From: Ardenticatenaceae bacterium
GTDB taxonomy: Bacteria; Chloroflexota; Anaerolineae; Promineifilales; Promineifilaceae
Assembly: GCA_020634235.1 (NCBI GenBank)
Contig: JACKCB010000001.1
Coordinates: 1,780,442-1,844,441 of the forward strand
Direction: 5' to 3'
DNA: 64,000 nucleotides
A program made the position numbers and the translations under genes. Shown here piece after piece: positions 41,767 to 50,792 of this stretch; within the stretch, counting starts at the first letter, position 1, and each line of letters starts with the position of its first letter. The notes under the pieces were generated by a model. It saw only the letters and a list, made by a program, of their open reading frames with translations. It did not search any database and had not been told where the DNA came from.

Positions 41767-42333
41767 TCAGGACGATTCCGGCTGTTGGATGATGAGCGGG
41801 CGCGGCAGGTTGGGGTCGGTCTGCGCCAGCGGTGGGGATTGTGGGGCAGCACCCGGCCGGGGTGCCCAGCGCAGCAGCCCGAAGATAGCCGCCCCCATGG
41901 CCGCCGTTCCGGCCAGGGGAATGAACAGGAACCAGCCGACAAAAGGCACCAGGCAGGCCAGTTCATACACCACCGCCCCGCGCACCAGGTTGGCCAGGCT
42001 GGAGTTGGGCCGGGACATACCGCCCAGCCGTTCGCCCAGCAGGCGGGCCAGACCCGCACCGCCAATGGCCCCTACGCCCATACCCACCACGGCAGAGATA
42101 AAGGCCAGCGCCCGCAGCAGGGCGAAATTAGCCTGCGCCGTCACCAGCACCCAGCCGACGAAGAAAAGGGTCACGGGCAGCCCCAGGGCCAGGCTCCGGC
42201 CGGGCGTCTGCTTCAGGCGGTTGTAGGCGTGGGTGGTGGTGGTGGGCAGCAGCAGGTTCAGGGCCACCAGCAAGGCGGGCACGCTGAGCAAAATAGCGAT
42301 GATGATCAGGGTTACAGTGTAAACTTCAGCCAT
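41767..42333 (-). CDS. Membrane protein upstream of DUF1800
   Basis: A 188-aa protein of no recognised family with four hydrophobic segments: about 4-30, 48-68, 75-100 and 125-160. The C-terminal 30 residues are Pro-rich and soluble. I start at ATG 42333, which has a GGAGG site 6 nt upstream; the longer frame to 42690 runs through the inverted repeat at 42373 and is unlikely. It should be co-transcribed with DUF1800 and DUF1501. A role in membrane placement or energisation of that pair is only a guess. Confidence 0.78.
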   Translation of the reverse strand: MAEVYTVTLIIIAILLSVPALLVALNLLLPTTTTHAYNRLKQTPGRSLALGLPVTLFFVGWVLVTAQANFALLRALAFISAVVGMGVGAIGGAGLARLLGERLGGMSRPNSSLANLVRGAVVYELACLVPFVGWFLFIPLAGTAAMGAAIFGLLRWAPRPGAAPQSPPLAQTDPNLPRPLIIQQPESS

Positions 42334-42722
42334 GATTACCTCCAGATTGGTCACTACCAAGCCTCTCGAGGGCTGAGCCTGTCGAAGCCCGGCCGCCTTC
42401 GACAAGCTCAGGTAGCCGCCCTGGTAGTTACCCAGATTGTGAATGGGCAATGATGCAGGCTGAGAGCATACTCTGTGGCCGCCGCTTACCAACCTGCAAT
42501 ACAAGATACCGGCCGGGCGCAAAGAAGTTGCAACCGGTTTGTAAACGCTTTGTAAAAAGACGGTCGCCGCAAACGCTCCCGCGCTCCTCCCCGGCCATGA
42601 TGCCTTCATCCAGCAGCGAAAATGGCCGGATTGAGAGCGCCGCTGCAACTTGCAGCCGCAACCTGTGCTATACTTCTGCCGATTGATCATCTGGAGGCCG
42701 GGATGCCGGCCGGAGAGTCTCT
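42334..42722. other. Intergenic region before the kinase gene
   Basis: Apart from the REP-like inverted repeat, no gene is supported. A TATACT hexamer at 42669-42674 may be the -10 box of the kinase, 48 bp before its GTG, without a good -35. An iterated palindrome occurs near 42,511. Confidence 0.4.
42373..42411. repeat. REP-like inverted repeat
   Basis: CTGAGCCTGTCGAAG (42373-42387) is mirrored by CTTCGACAAGCTCAG (42397-42411) with one mismatch and a 9-bp loop that holds half of the iterated palindrome. The arms match a dispersed intergenic repeat found in many unrelated bacteria, as I remember it. A half-arm (CCTTCGACAAGC) also occurs near 13,094. Confidence 0.75.
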
Positions 42723-44873
42723 GTGAACCATCCGCAAAAAATAGGGCGTTATGAGGTGGAGCGTCTATTGGGTCACGGCGGCATGGCCGTTGTTTACCTG
42801 GCGCGCGACCCGCTGATGAAACGGACGGTGGCCATCAAATTGCTGCCCCGCCAGTGGACTTTCGACGCCAACCAGCGCCAGCGCTTCCACCGCGAGGCGC
42901 AAATCATCGCCGCCCTGGAGCACCCGGCCATCGTGCCCATCTACGATTACGGCGAGCACGAAGAACAGCCCTACCTGGTCATGCGCTACATGGGCGGCGG
43001 TTCGCTGCGCGACCGCCTGGCGCGGGCCATGCCCCTGCCAGAAGCGGCGCGCATCCTGGCCCGCCTGGCTCCCGCCCTGGACATGGCTCACGGCCGGGGC
43101 ATCATCCACCGCGACCTGAAGCCGGACAACGTGCTCTTCGACGAGCACAACGAGCCTTACCTGGCCGATTTTGGCATCGCCCGCATGGCCGAAGCAACGC
43201 AAAGCATGACCATTGTGGGCACACCTACCTACATGAGCCCGGAGCAGGTGCAGGGAGACCGGGCGCTGGATTACCGGGCGGACATTTACGCCCTGGGGGT
43301 GGTGCTGTATGAGATGCTGACCGGGCAGGCTCCTTACCAGGCTAACACGCCGCCGCAGTTGATGTTCAAGCACGTCTATGAGCCAGTGCCGGATGTGCGC
43401 CGGGCGGTGGGGACGCTCCCGGCCGGGGTGCAAACCATCATCAACCGGGCCATGGCCAAGGAGCCAAACGCCCGCTATCCATCGGTGGCCGCCCTGGCCG
43501 GCGCGCTGCAGCAAGTGGCCCCCGCCGCCGGGGCCGCCGGCGGGGCCGCCGCCACCGTGCTGGAAATGGCCCTGCCGGGCACCGAACTGGAGCTTACCCC
43601 GCCCCCTGGCGCTTATACGCCGGCCGCCTACATTCCCCCAGCCTATGCGCCGCCGCCCGCCCCACCGGCCTACCTCACCCCCAATCCGCCGCCGCCCGCG
43701 CCGGCACCCGATGCACCATTGTTGTGGCGCGTCCCGGCCGGGGTAGGGCTGCTGGTTGTCATAGGGTTGGTGGGCATGTTTTGCTTGCTGGCGGTAGGGG
43801 GCGGCTGGTACGTCTTTAGCCTGCTCCAATCGCCCACGCCGCCGCCGGCCACCACGCCCATCGAGGTGGTAGAAACCACGCCAGACAGCCCAGGCACCCC
43901 ACCTATCGACAATGATCCCACACCTACCACGCCCGGCGAACCACCCGACCCGGTGGTCACGGTCACGCTGCCGCCAGACGTCACTGCGCCGCCTTCCGTC
44001 ACCGAGCCGCCGCCGGTTACACCGGCGCAGGGTGGCAGCCAGCCGCCGCCCAACCCGCGCCTGGGCGACAGTTGGGTGCGGTCACAAGATGGCATGACCC
44101 TGGTTTACCTCCCGGCCGGGCGCTTCCTGATGGGCAGCAATCCCGACCTGGACCCAGATGCCTTCGACAACGAATTCCCCCAGCACGAGGTCAGCCTGGC
44201 CCCCTTCTGGCTGGACCAGCTTGAAGTCAGCAACGCTCAGTTCGCCACTTTCCTGAACGCGCGCGGCAACCAGACCGAGGACGACGTGCCCTGGCTGGAC
44301 ATCGGCGACACAGACGTCCAGATTGAGCAGCGGGACGGCAGCTTCGCCCCGCTCCCCGGCCGGGCCGATCTGCCGGTGGTCGAAGTGACCTGGTATGGCG
44401 CGGCGGCCTACTGCCGCTGGGTGGGCGGCCAACTGCCCAGCGAAGCGCAGTGGGAGTATGGCGCCCGCGGCCCGGCCAACCTCATTTACCCCTGGGGCAA
44501 TGGCTTCGATGGTCAGCGAGCCAATTTCTGCGACCAGCGCTGCGACCTGGACACCAAAGACTTGCGCTTTGACGATGGCTTTGCCGAAGCCGCGCCGGTC
44601 GGCACCTTCCCGGCCGGGGCCAGTTGGGCCGGCGCGCTAGACCTGGGCGGCAACGTCTGGGAATGGGTCAATGACTGGTACAGCGACGACTACTACCTGA
44701 TCTCCCCTTCCTCCAACCCTGGCGGCCCGGCCGGGGGTGAGACCAAAATCGTGCGCGGCGGCAGTTGGCTCAATACCGCAATCACCCTGCGCACCGCCGA
44801 CCGCCTGGTCGATTTCCCCGACACCTCCCGGCCCAACTTCGGCTTTCGCTGCGCCATGCCCGCCACCCCGTAG
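42723..44873 (+). CDS. Ser/Thr protein kinase fused to an FGE-sulfatase (SUMF1-like) domain
   Basis: A 716-aa three-part protein. The cytoplasmic kinase has the G-loop GHGGMA (17-22), Lys39, HRDLKPDN (129-136), DFG (149-151) and SPE (172-174). A Pro/Ala-rich linker leads to one membrane helix at about 337-368. The outer part begins with a Thr/Pro-rich stalk and ends in a formylglycine-generating-enzyme-like domain from about 459 on (GMTLVYLPAGRFLMGS, EVTWYGAAAYCRWVGGQLPSEAQWEYGARG, FGFRCAMP). The start is GTG with GGAGAG 5 nt away. The extracellular domain probably acts as a sensor or binding module; catalytic activity is not assumed. Confidence 0.93.
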   Translation: MNHPQKIGRYEVERLLGHGGMAVVYLARDPLMKRTVAIKLLPRQWTFDANQRQRFHREAQIIAALEHPAIVPIYDYGEHEEQPYLVMRYMGGGSLRDRLARAMPLPEAARILARLAPALDMAHGRGIIHRDLKPDNVLFDEHNEPYLADFGIARMAEATQSMTIVGTPTYMSPEQVQGDRALDYRADIYALGVVLYEMLTGQAPYQANTPPQLMFKHVYEPVPDVRRAVGTLPAGVQTIINRAMAKEPNARYPSVAALAGALQQVAPAAGAAGGAAATVLEMALPGTELELTPPPGAYTPAAYIPPAYAPPPAPPAYLTPNPPPPAPAPDAPLLWRVPAGVGLLVVIGLVGMFCLLAVGGGWYVFSLLQSPTPPPATTPIEVVETTPDSPGTPPIDNDPTPTTPGEPPDPVVTVTLPPDVTAPPSVTEPPPVTPAQGGSQPPPNPRLGDSWVRSQDGMTLVYLPAGRFLMGSNPDLDPDAFDNEFPQHEVSLAPFWLDQLEVSNAQFATFLNARGNQTEDDVPWLDIGDTDVQIEQRDGSFAPLPGRADLPVVEVTWYGAAAYCRWVGGQLPSEAQWEYGARGPANLIYPWGNGFDGQRANFCDQRCDLDTKDLRFDDGFAEAAPVGTFPAGASWAGALDLGGNVWEWVNDWYSDDYYLISPSSNPGGPAGGETKIVRGGSWLNTAITLRTADRLVDFPDTSRPNFGFRCAMPATP

Positions 44874-44925
44874 CCGGCCATACCCGGCCGGGTGAGCACC
44901 AGACGACCCTCAGGCACAACGACCT

Positions 44926-45930
44926 ATGATGAAATCCCTTACCCCATTCTCCCTCCTCCTTCTCTTGCTCGGAACCGTGGGGATTGTCGCGTTTATCCTC
45001 ATCAGCGCCCCCCTCTGGCCAGCCCTACTCGTCGCCGCCCTGCTGGCCTACCTGCTCAACCCCGTGGTCAACCTCCTGGAAAAGCGGTTAGGTGGCCGGC
45101 GTAATCTGGCCGTCATCCTCATCTACACCGTGTCCATTCTCATCCTGGCCGGCTTTGTGTCCGCGGTGGGCGCGCTCATCGTCGGCCGCGTGCCCGCCTG
45201 GAGCCTTGAACTGGGCGATGCACTCATCGAAATGGAGCAGTGGCTGGAACGCCCCTTCATCCTTCTAGGCTTCACCATAGAACCGCAGGCCCTACTAAAC
45301 TACGCCCAGCAGATTGGGGCCAGCGGCGTGGCCGCCATACCGGCCGTTCCCGGTGGCCTACTCGGCGGCATCGCCGACAACCTGCTGTGGAGCCTGGTCA
45401 TTCTGATCAGCCTCTACTACCTCATGCGCGACGGGCGGGATATCGCCCCCTCCCTGGTGCGGCTGCTGCCCCCTGCCTACCAGGCCGAGACCAATGCGCT
45501 GCTGGCCGACATCGACAATGTGTGGCGGGTCTTCTTGCGCGTGCAGCTCCTCATCTTCATCATTCTCGGCGTGCTGCTGGTCCTCAGCACCACCTTGCTG
45601 CTGTGGTTTTTCCGTCGTGGCTGGCTGCCGCTGTCGCCGGTGGGCCTGGTCATTCTGCTGGTTCTGGTCTACGCCGCCATCCAGCAAATTGACAACTTGT
45701 GGCTGCGGCCGCAGTATATGGGCCATGCACTAAAACTGCACCCCGGCGTGGTCGTGGTGGCCCTGCTGGCCGCCCTGGTACTCACCGGCGTGCTAGGGGC
45801 GCTGGTCATTGTGCCAACCCTGGCCACACTAAAAATCCTGGCCGAGTTCTTTTACGACCGCTGGCTGCCGAAAATAGCGGAACCCCGGCCGGGGCCACCC
45901 CCGGAGCAGCCCGCCGACCCACCCCAATAA
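44926..45930 (+). CDS. AI-2E/PerM-family transporter
   Basis: A 334-aa membrane protein of the AI-2 exporter family (UPF0118). Recognisable stretches are the N-terminal pair of helices with YLLNPVVNLLEKRLGGRRNLAVILIY, DNLLWSLVILISLYYLMRDG and the end block YMGHALKLHPGVVVVALLAALVLTGVLGALVIVPTLATL. Eight helices are likely. Two ATGs in tandem start it. It follows the kinase by 52 bp and could share its transcript. Substrates for this family are varied and not known here. Confidence 0.9.
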   Translation: MMKSLTPFSLLLLLLGTVGIVAFILISAPLWPALLVAALLAYLLNPVVNLLEKRLGGRRNLAVILIYTVSILILAGFVSAVGALIVGRVPAWSLELGDALIEMEQWLERPFILLGFTIEPQALLNYAQQIGASGVAAIPAVPGGLLGGIADNLLWSLVILISLYYLMRDGRDIAPSLVRLLPPAYQAETNALLADIDNVWRVFLRVQLLIFIILGVLLVLSTTLLLWFFRRGWLPLSPVGLVILLVLVYAAIQQIDNLWLRPQYMGHALKLHPGVVVVALLAALVLTGVLGALVIVPTLATLKILAEFFYDRWLPKIAEPRPGPPPEQPADPPQ

Positions 45931-45982
45931 GCCGGCCGCTACAGCGCCGGATCATCATTTGTACACAGAGGAACATACCGCG

Positions 45983-48712
45983 ATGATCAAAACATGGCAC
46001 ACCGAAAGCGTTGAAGCCGTCCTGACCGCGTTGACCAGCGACCCAGACAACGGGCTGACCGACGCCCAGGCACAGGAACGCTTGCAGCAACATGGTCGCA
46101 ACGAACTGATTGAGCGAGGCGGCAAACACCCCCTGCGCTTGTTGTGGGAGCAGGCCAGCAGCACCATGGTGCTCATCCTCATTGGCGCCGTCGTCATCTC
46201 TGCCCTGCTGGGCAAAGTGACCGAAGCGGTGGCCATTGGAGCCATCGTGGTCCTCTTTGTTATCCTGGGCTTTGTCCAGGAATACCGCGCCGAGCAGGCC
46301 ATGGCCGCCCTGAAAAAGATGTCCGTGCCGCTGGTCCGCGTGCGGCGGGGGGGCACGCTGCAAGAGCTGCCGGCACAAGAGCTGGTGCCCGGCGACATCA
46401 TCGTGCTGGAGGCCGGCAACACCGTGCCGGCCGACGTGCGCCTGATCAGCAGCGCCAACTTGCGCGTGCAAGAAGCGGCGCTCACCGGCGAATCGGAAGC
46501 AGTGGAGAAGGAGACGGGCGCGCTGGCGCGGGCCGATCTGCCACTGGGGGACCGGCGGAACATGGCCTACATGGGCACCAACGTAACCTATGGCCGGGGA
46601 ACAGCCGTGGTCACCGGCACCGGCATGGAGACTGAGTTGGGCAAAATCGCTACTCTGATCCAGAACGTGGATGAGGGCCTGACGCCGCTGCAGCGCCAGC
46701 TAGACCGGCTGGGGCAACTGCTGGCTGTGGCCGGCGTGGTGGTTGCCCTGTTGGTGCTGGTCATCGGTCTCCTGGCCGGTGAATCGCTGGACCAGATGTT
46801 CCTGACGGGGGTGAGCGTGGCCGTGGCCGTGGTGCCCGAAGGGCTGCCGGCAGTGGTCACCATCACCCTGGCGCTGGGGGCACAGCGGATGCTGCGCCGG
46901 CGGGCGCTCATCCGCAAGCTGCCGGCCGTGGAAACGTTGGGCGGCGTGACGGTGATTTGCTCTGACAAAACGGGCACGCTCACCGTGAACCGCATGACGG
47001 TGACGGTAATTGACGTGGCCGGGCATGCGCTGGAGCTGGCCGGCACCGGCGACCAACAGCGGATCTCATTCCAGATTGCCGACACGCCGGAAAGGTTGTT
47101 TGGCGCTTACCCGCCGGCGATTGGCCTGACCTTGACGGCCGGGGCGCTGTGTAATGATGCCTCGCTCAACCCGGACCCGGAAACGGGCCGCTACTCCTTC
47201 CTGGGTGACCCGACGGAGGGGGCGCTGTTGGTGGCCGCGCAGCAGGCTGGCCTGTCCCGGCCGGGGCTGGAAACCGTTCTCCCGCGCGTAACCGAGCTCC
47301 CGTTCGACTCTGAGCGCAAACGCATGACCACCGTTCACCACCTGGCCGCCGCCCCCGATGCGCTGCCGGCGATAGTGCAGGCACTACCCGTAATCGAGGC
47401 CCCTTACATCGCCTTCACCAAGGGGGCGGTCGATGGCTTGCTGGAGATTGCCGACCGCGTCTGGACCAACAACGAGATCGTGCCGCTGGATGAGAGCTGG
47501 CGCACGCGGATTGAGATTGCCAACGACGAGATGGCCCAGAAGGGGATGCGCGTACTGGGATTGGCCCTACAGCAGCTAGACAGCGCCGATGCCCCCCTGG
47601 AGCAATCCCTGACCCTCATCGGGCTGGTGGGCATGATCGACCCGCCCCGGCCGGAGGTCCGCGAAGCCGTGGCCACCTGCAAGACAGCCGGCATTCGCCC
47701 CATCATGATCACCGGCGACCATCCCCTGACCGCCCGCTTCATTGCCCATGACCTGGGCATTACCGACAACGGCCGGGTGAAAACGGGCCAGAACCTGGAC
47801 CAGATGAGCGACGAAGAGCTGGCCGAAGCCGTGCGCGAAGTCAGCGTATATGCCCGTGTCTCGCCAGAACACAAACTGCGCATTGTGTCCGTCTTGCAGC
47901 AGCAGGGGCAGGTGGTAGCCATGACCGGCGACGGGGTCAACGACTCGCCGGCGCTGCGCCGGGCGGATATCGGCATTGCCATGGGCATCACCGGCACCGA
48001 CGTCTCGAAGGAGGCGTCGGAGATGGTGCTGCTGGACGATAACTTTGCCACCATTGTGGCCGCGGTGGAAGAGGGGCGGGTCATCTACGACAACATCCGC
48101 CGCTTTGTCAAGTTCTCTATCGCCGGCAACCTGGGCAAAATCCTGGTCATGCTGGCCGCGCCGCTGTTTGGCATTGCCATCGCCCTGGAGCCACTGCAAC
48201 TGCTGTGGCTGAACCTGCTCACCGATGGTTTGTTGGGGCTGGGGTTGGGGGTAGAACCGTCGGAGAAGGGCATTATGCGCCGCCCGCCCCGCTCGCCCAA
48301 GGCCAGCCTGTTCGACGAAGGGCTGGGACGGCACATTGTCTGGGTGGGCGTGCTGGTCGGCGTTGTGGCGATGTTCGTGGCCTCCTTCCGCTTTAACCCG
48401 GCACAGATTGAGGACGAGACGTGGCAGACAATGCTCTTTACCACGCTGGCCTTCTTGCAGGTGGGACAGGCGCTGGCCTCCCGCTCCAGCCGGCGCTCCT
48501 TTTTTGAGCTGGGCTGGCGCTCGAACATGACACTGGTGTGGCTGACGCTGGTGGTGGTGCTGCTGCAATTGGTGGTGGTTTATCTGCCGGCGCTGGAGCG
48601 CTTCTTCAGTGTGGATCCGCTGACGTGGCCGGAACTGCTGGCCTGTGTGCTGCTGGGCAGCCTGGCCTTTTGGGCCATTGAGTTGGAGAAGTGGTGGCTG
48701 CGGCGGCGCTAG
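45983..48712 (+). CDS. P-type cation-transporting ATPase, P2A/Ca2+-type
   Basis: A 909-aa ion pump. Motifs in order: actuator TGES (168-171), PEGLPAVVTITLALG in M4 (from 285), phosphorylation Asp328 in CSDKTGTLTVNRM, KGAVDGLLE for ATP binding, and GDGVNDSPAL in the P domain. An N-terminal cation ATPase domain and a C-terminal block of membrane helices are present. The M4 motif is of the Ca2+/SERCA-like group. I start at 45983, with GAGGAA upstream; the longer frame from 45959 has no site. It converges on the binding-protein gene, sharing the CTAG bases of both stop codons. Confidence 0.93.
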   Translation: MIKTWHTESVEAVLTALTSDPDNGLTDAQAQERLQQHGRNELIERGGKHPLRLLWEQASSTMVLILIGAVVISALLGKVTEAVAIGAIVVLFVILGFVQEYRAEQAMAALKKMSVPLVRVRRGGTLQELPAQELVPGDIIVLEAGNTVPADVRLISSANLRVQEAALTGESEAVEKETGALARADLPLGDRRNMAYMGTNVTYGRGTAVVTGTGMETELGKIATLIQNVDEGLTPLQRQLDRLGQLLAVAGVVVALLVLVIGLLAGESLDQMFLTGVSVAVAVVPEGLPAVVTITLALGAQRMLRRRALIRKLPAVETLGGVTVICSDKTGTLTVNRMTVTVIDVAGHALELAGTGDQQRISFQIADTPERLFGAYPPAIGLTLTAGALCNDASLNPDPETGRYSFLGDPTEGALLVAAQQAGLSRPGLETVLPRVTELPFDSERKRMTTVHHLAAAPDALPAIVQALPVIEAPYIAFTKGAVDGLLEIADRVWTNNEIVPLDESWRTRIEIANDEMAQKGMRVLGLALQQLDSADAPLEQSLTLIGLVGMIDPPRPEVREAVATCKTAGIRPIMITGDHPLTARFIAHDLGITDNGRVKTGQNLDQMSDEELAEAVREVSVYARVSPEHKLRIVSVLQQQGQVVAMTGDGVNDSPALRRADIGIAMGITGTDVSKEASEMVLLDDNFATIVAAVEEGRVIYDNIRRFVKFSIAGNLGKILVMLAAPLFGIAIALEPLQLLWLNLLTDGLLGLGLGVEPSEKGIMRRPPRSPKASLFDEGLGRHIVWVGVLVGVVAMFVASFRFNPAQIEDETWQTMLFTTLAFLQVGQALASRSSRRSFFELGWRSNMTLVWLTLVVVLLQLVVVYLPALERFFSVDPLTWPELLACVLLGSLAFWAIELEKWWLRRR

Positions 48713-50757
48713 GGGGCTTGGTGAAGGGTGTAGCCGTAGAAATAGGGGCCGGGCAGGATGGGGTTTAGGAAGGTTGTGCGCAGCCAGCGCTGCTGGTACT
48801 GCACCCCGGCCGGTTGGGGCAGGATGATGTTGGCCGTGGTGGTGTAGCGCACCCGGCCCAAATCCTGGTAGATGCGGTCACGCCCGGCCGGGACGGTAGC
48901 TGTCAGTCCGGCCGAGACCAGCGCGCCCAACTGCTCGCGCAGTTCATCCGGCAGGCGCTGGTAATCGGCATATTCACCGCTGAAATAGGGGGCCGCCCAG
49001 TTGTGGGGGTCGTGCAGCGTCTCGTTCCAGGTAAGGAAGATGAGCGGCAGTTGCCCGGCGCGCAGTTGCTCCTGGTAGACCGGCCGGGGCAGGCCCACCA
49101 GCTCCACGCGAAAGGCCGGGTTGAGCGCCGTCAGGTTGGCTTGCAGCGACTCCAGCGCCGCCACCTGCACCGCATCACCGCTGACATAAGGCAGTTGCAC
49201 CCGAAAGCCCACCGGCGCCAGCTGCGTCCCCCAGGCCAGCACCAACTCATCGCGGCAGCGGTCCGGGTCCACGTCCCGCGCCTCCTGCTCCGGATTGTAG
49301 CCCAGCATGAAGGGGGGGATGACGCTGTTGTTGGGGATGCCCAAGCCAAAATAGGCGCGGCTGATGACCTGCGCGCTGTCCAGGCAGTAGCTGAAGGCGC
49401 GGCGCACATTCAGATCACTGAAGAAGTCGGGCGGGATGCCGCTGCCGTCTAGCAGGCCGCTGCCAATGTACGGGTTGTTCTCGGCGCTGATGCTGTAATT
49501 GAAGAGCAAGTCGGTGCGGGTTGTGGCGGGTAAGGGGCCGATCTTGCGCAGCGACCCGGCCGGGTCGTCGGTGGCCGTGCAAGTTTGGGCCGACCAGTCA
49601 CACTGCTCGCCCACCCAGGCATCGGCCAGCGTGCGCAGTCCGGCCGGGATCTCCGCCAGGTCAGCCAGGCCCTGGCGCAGCAGCGCCAGCCGGTCGGCGG
49701 CGTCGGGCAGGACGCGCACTTGCACGGTGGCGATGGCGGGCGCGCCGGCCGGGCCATCAGGCGCGCTCCCCAGTGGCTCATTGGCCGGCCGCCAGTAGTT
49801 TTGGTTGGCCACCAGCGTGTATTCCGTGCCCGGCGTCCAATGGTCCAACACGTAGGGGCCGGTGCCCAGCAGTTGGCCGGCCAACGGGCTGCCGGCCGGG
49901 CCGGGCGCGTACCAGGCCTGCCAGGTATCGCAGTTGTCGTCCCAATCCCCCTGGGCAATGGCCCAACTGCGGCTGAGGATACCGGTCCAGGGTTGGCTGA
50001 GCGTGGCCAGCAGCGGCCCCCACGATTGGGTCAGGTTCAAGGTTACCGTCCCGGCCGGGTCGTCGGCCATGATGGCCGCTTTAACCTGTTCGCAAACGGC
50101 CACCAGGTCACGGGCGTTGGCGTTGGCGATGAGCGCTTCGCGGTCACCGATGTAGGCCCCGTCGTCAATCTCGGCGGTGACGTCGCTGCCGCTGTAGCCC
50201 AACAGGGGGGGAATGAGCTGGCCTTGCCACCCGGCCGGGTCGGATTGCAGCAGGGCGCGCTGCAAGCTGTAGGCCACATCGCTGGCGGCCAGGGGCGTGC
50301 CATCGGAAAAGGTCACGCCCGGCCGGAGGCGCAAGACGTAGGTCAGGCCATCTTCGGCAATGTCCCAACTGGTGGCCAGCAGGGGCAGGAATTCGGCCGG
50401 GTCGTTTGGATTGGCCATGAGCAAAGGCTCTGACACGTTTTGCAGCAGGGTCATCCCGGCCGGGTCGGCAGCCAGCACCGGGTCCAGCGTCAACGGTTCT
50501 GCGGCCGCCAGGTAGACGAGCGTGTCGGGCGAGCTGCTGATGAATGTCTGGCCGGGCAGTGGGGCCGGGGTGGGGGTGATGAGCAGGCCGGGCACCGGCG
50601 TGCTGGGCACGGCCGGGCTAGCCTCAACAATCGGGGTCACAGACACAACGCGGGTCACTTCGACGATCCGCGTGGCCGGCTCGGCCGGGGCGGTGCAGGC
50701 GGCTATCCCCCAGATCAGGCCGGTGAGCAGCAAGAATAGGCGGTGGGGCAGGTGCAT
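48709..50757 (-). CDS. Family 5 extracellular solute-binding lipoprotein
   Basis: A 682-aa ABC-importer receptor for peptides or similar ligands. A signal peptide (HRLFLLLTGLIWGIAAC) with lipobox Cys is followed by a Pro/Thr-rich linker. SBP_bac_5 features: SEPLLMANPNDPAEFLPLLATSWDIAEDGLTYVLRLRPGVTFSDGTPLAASDVAYS, LLGTGPYVLDHWTPGTEYTLVANQNYW and NVRRAFSYCLD. I start at ATG 50757; the longer frame crosses the previous gene. It lies 35 bp after the DppF-like gene. Its acceptance of peptides is a family inference. Confidence 0.88.
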   Translation of the reverse strand: MHLPHRLFLLLTGLIWGIAACTAPAEPATRIVEVTRVVSVTPIVEASPAVPSTPVPGLLITPTPAPLPGQTFISSSPDTLVYLAAAEPLTLDPVLAADPAGMTLLQNVSEPLLMANPNDPAEFLPLLATSWDIAEDGLTYVLRLRPGVTFSDGTPLAASDVAYSLQRALLQSDPAGWQGQLIPPLLGYSGSDVTAEIDDGAYIGDREALIANANARDLVAVCEQVKAAIMADDPAGTVTLNLTQSWGPLLATLSQPWTGILSRSWAIAQGDWDDNCDTWQAWYAPGPAGSPLAGQLLGTGPYVLDHWTPGTEYTLVANQNYWRPANEPLGSAPDGPAGAPAIATVQVRVLPDAADRLALLRQGLADLAEIPAGLRTLADAWVGEQCDWSAQTCTATDDPAGSLRKIGPLPATTRTDLLFNYSISAENNPYIGSGLLDGSGIPPDFFSDLNVRRAFSYCLDSAQVISRAYFGLGIPNNSVIPPFMLGYNPEQEARDVDPDRCRDELVLAWGTQLAPVGFRVQLPYVSGDAVQVAALESLQANLTALNPAFRVELVGLPRPVYQEQLRAGQLPLIFLTWNETLHDPHNWAAPYFSGEYADYQRLPDELREQLGALVSAGLTATVPAGRDRIYQDLGRVRYTTTANIILPQPAGVQYQQRWLRTTFLNPILPGPYFYGYTLHQAP

Positions 50758-50792
50758 GGATGTTGTCTCACCCGGCCGGGGTGGTTCCGTCC

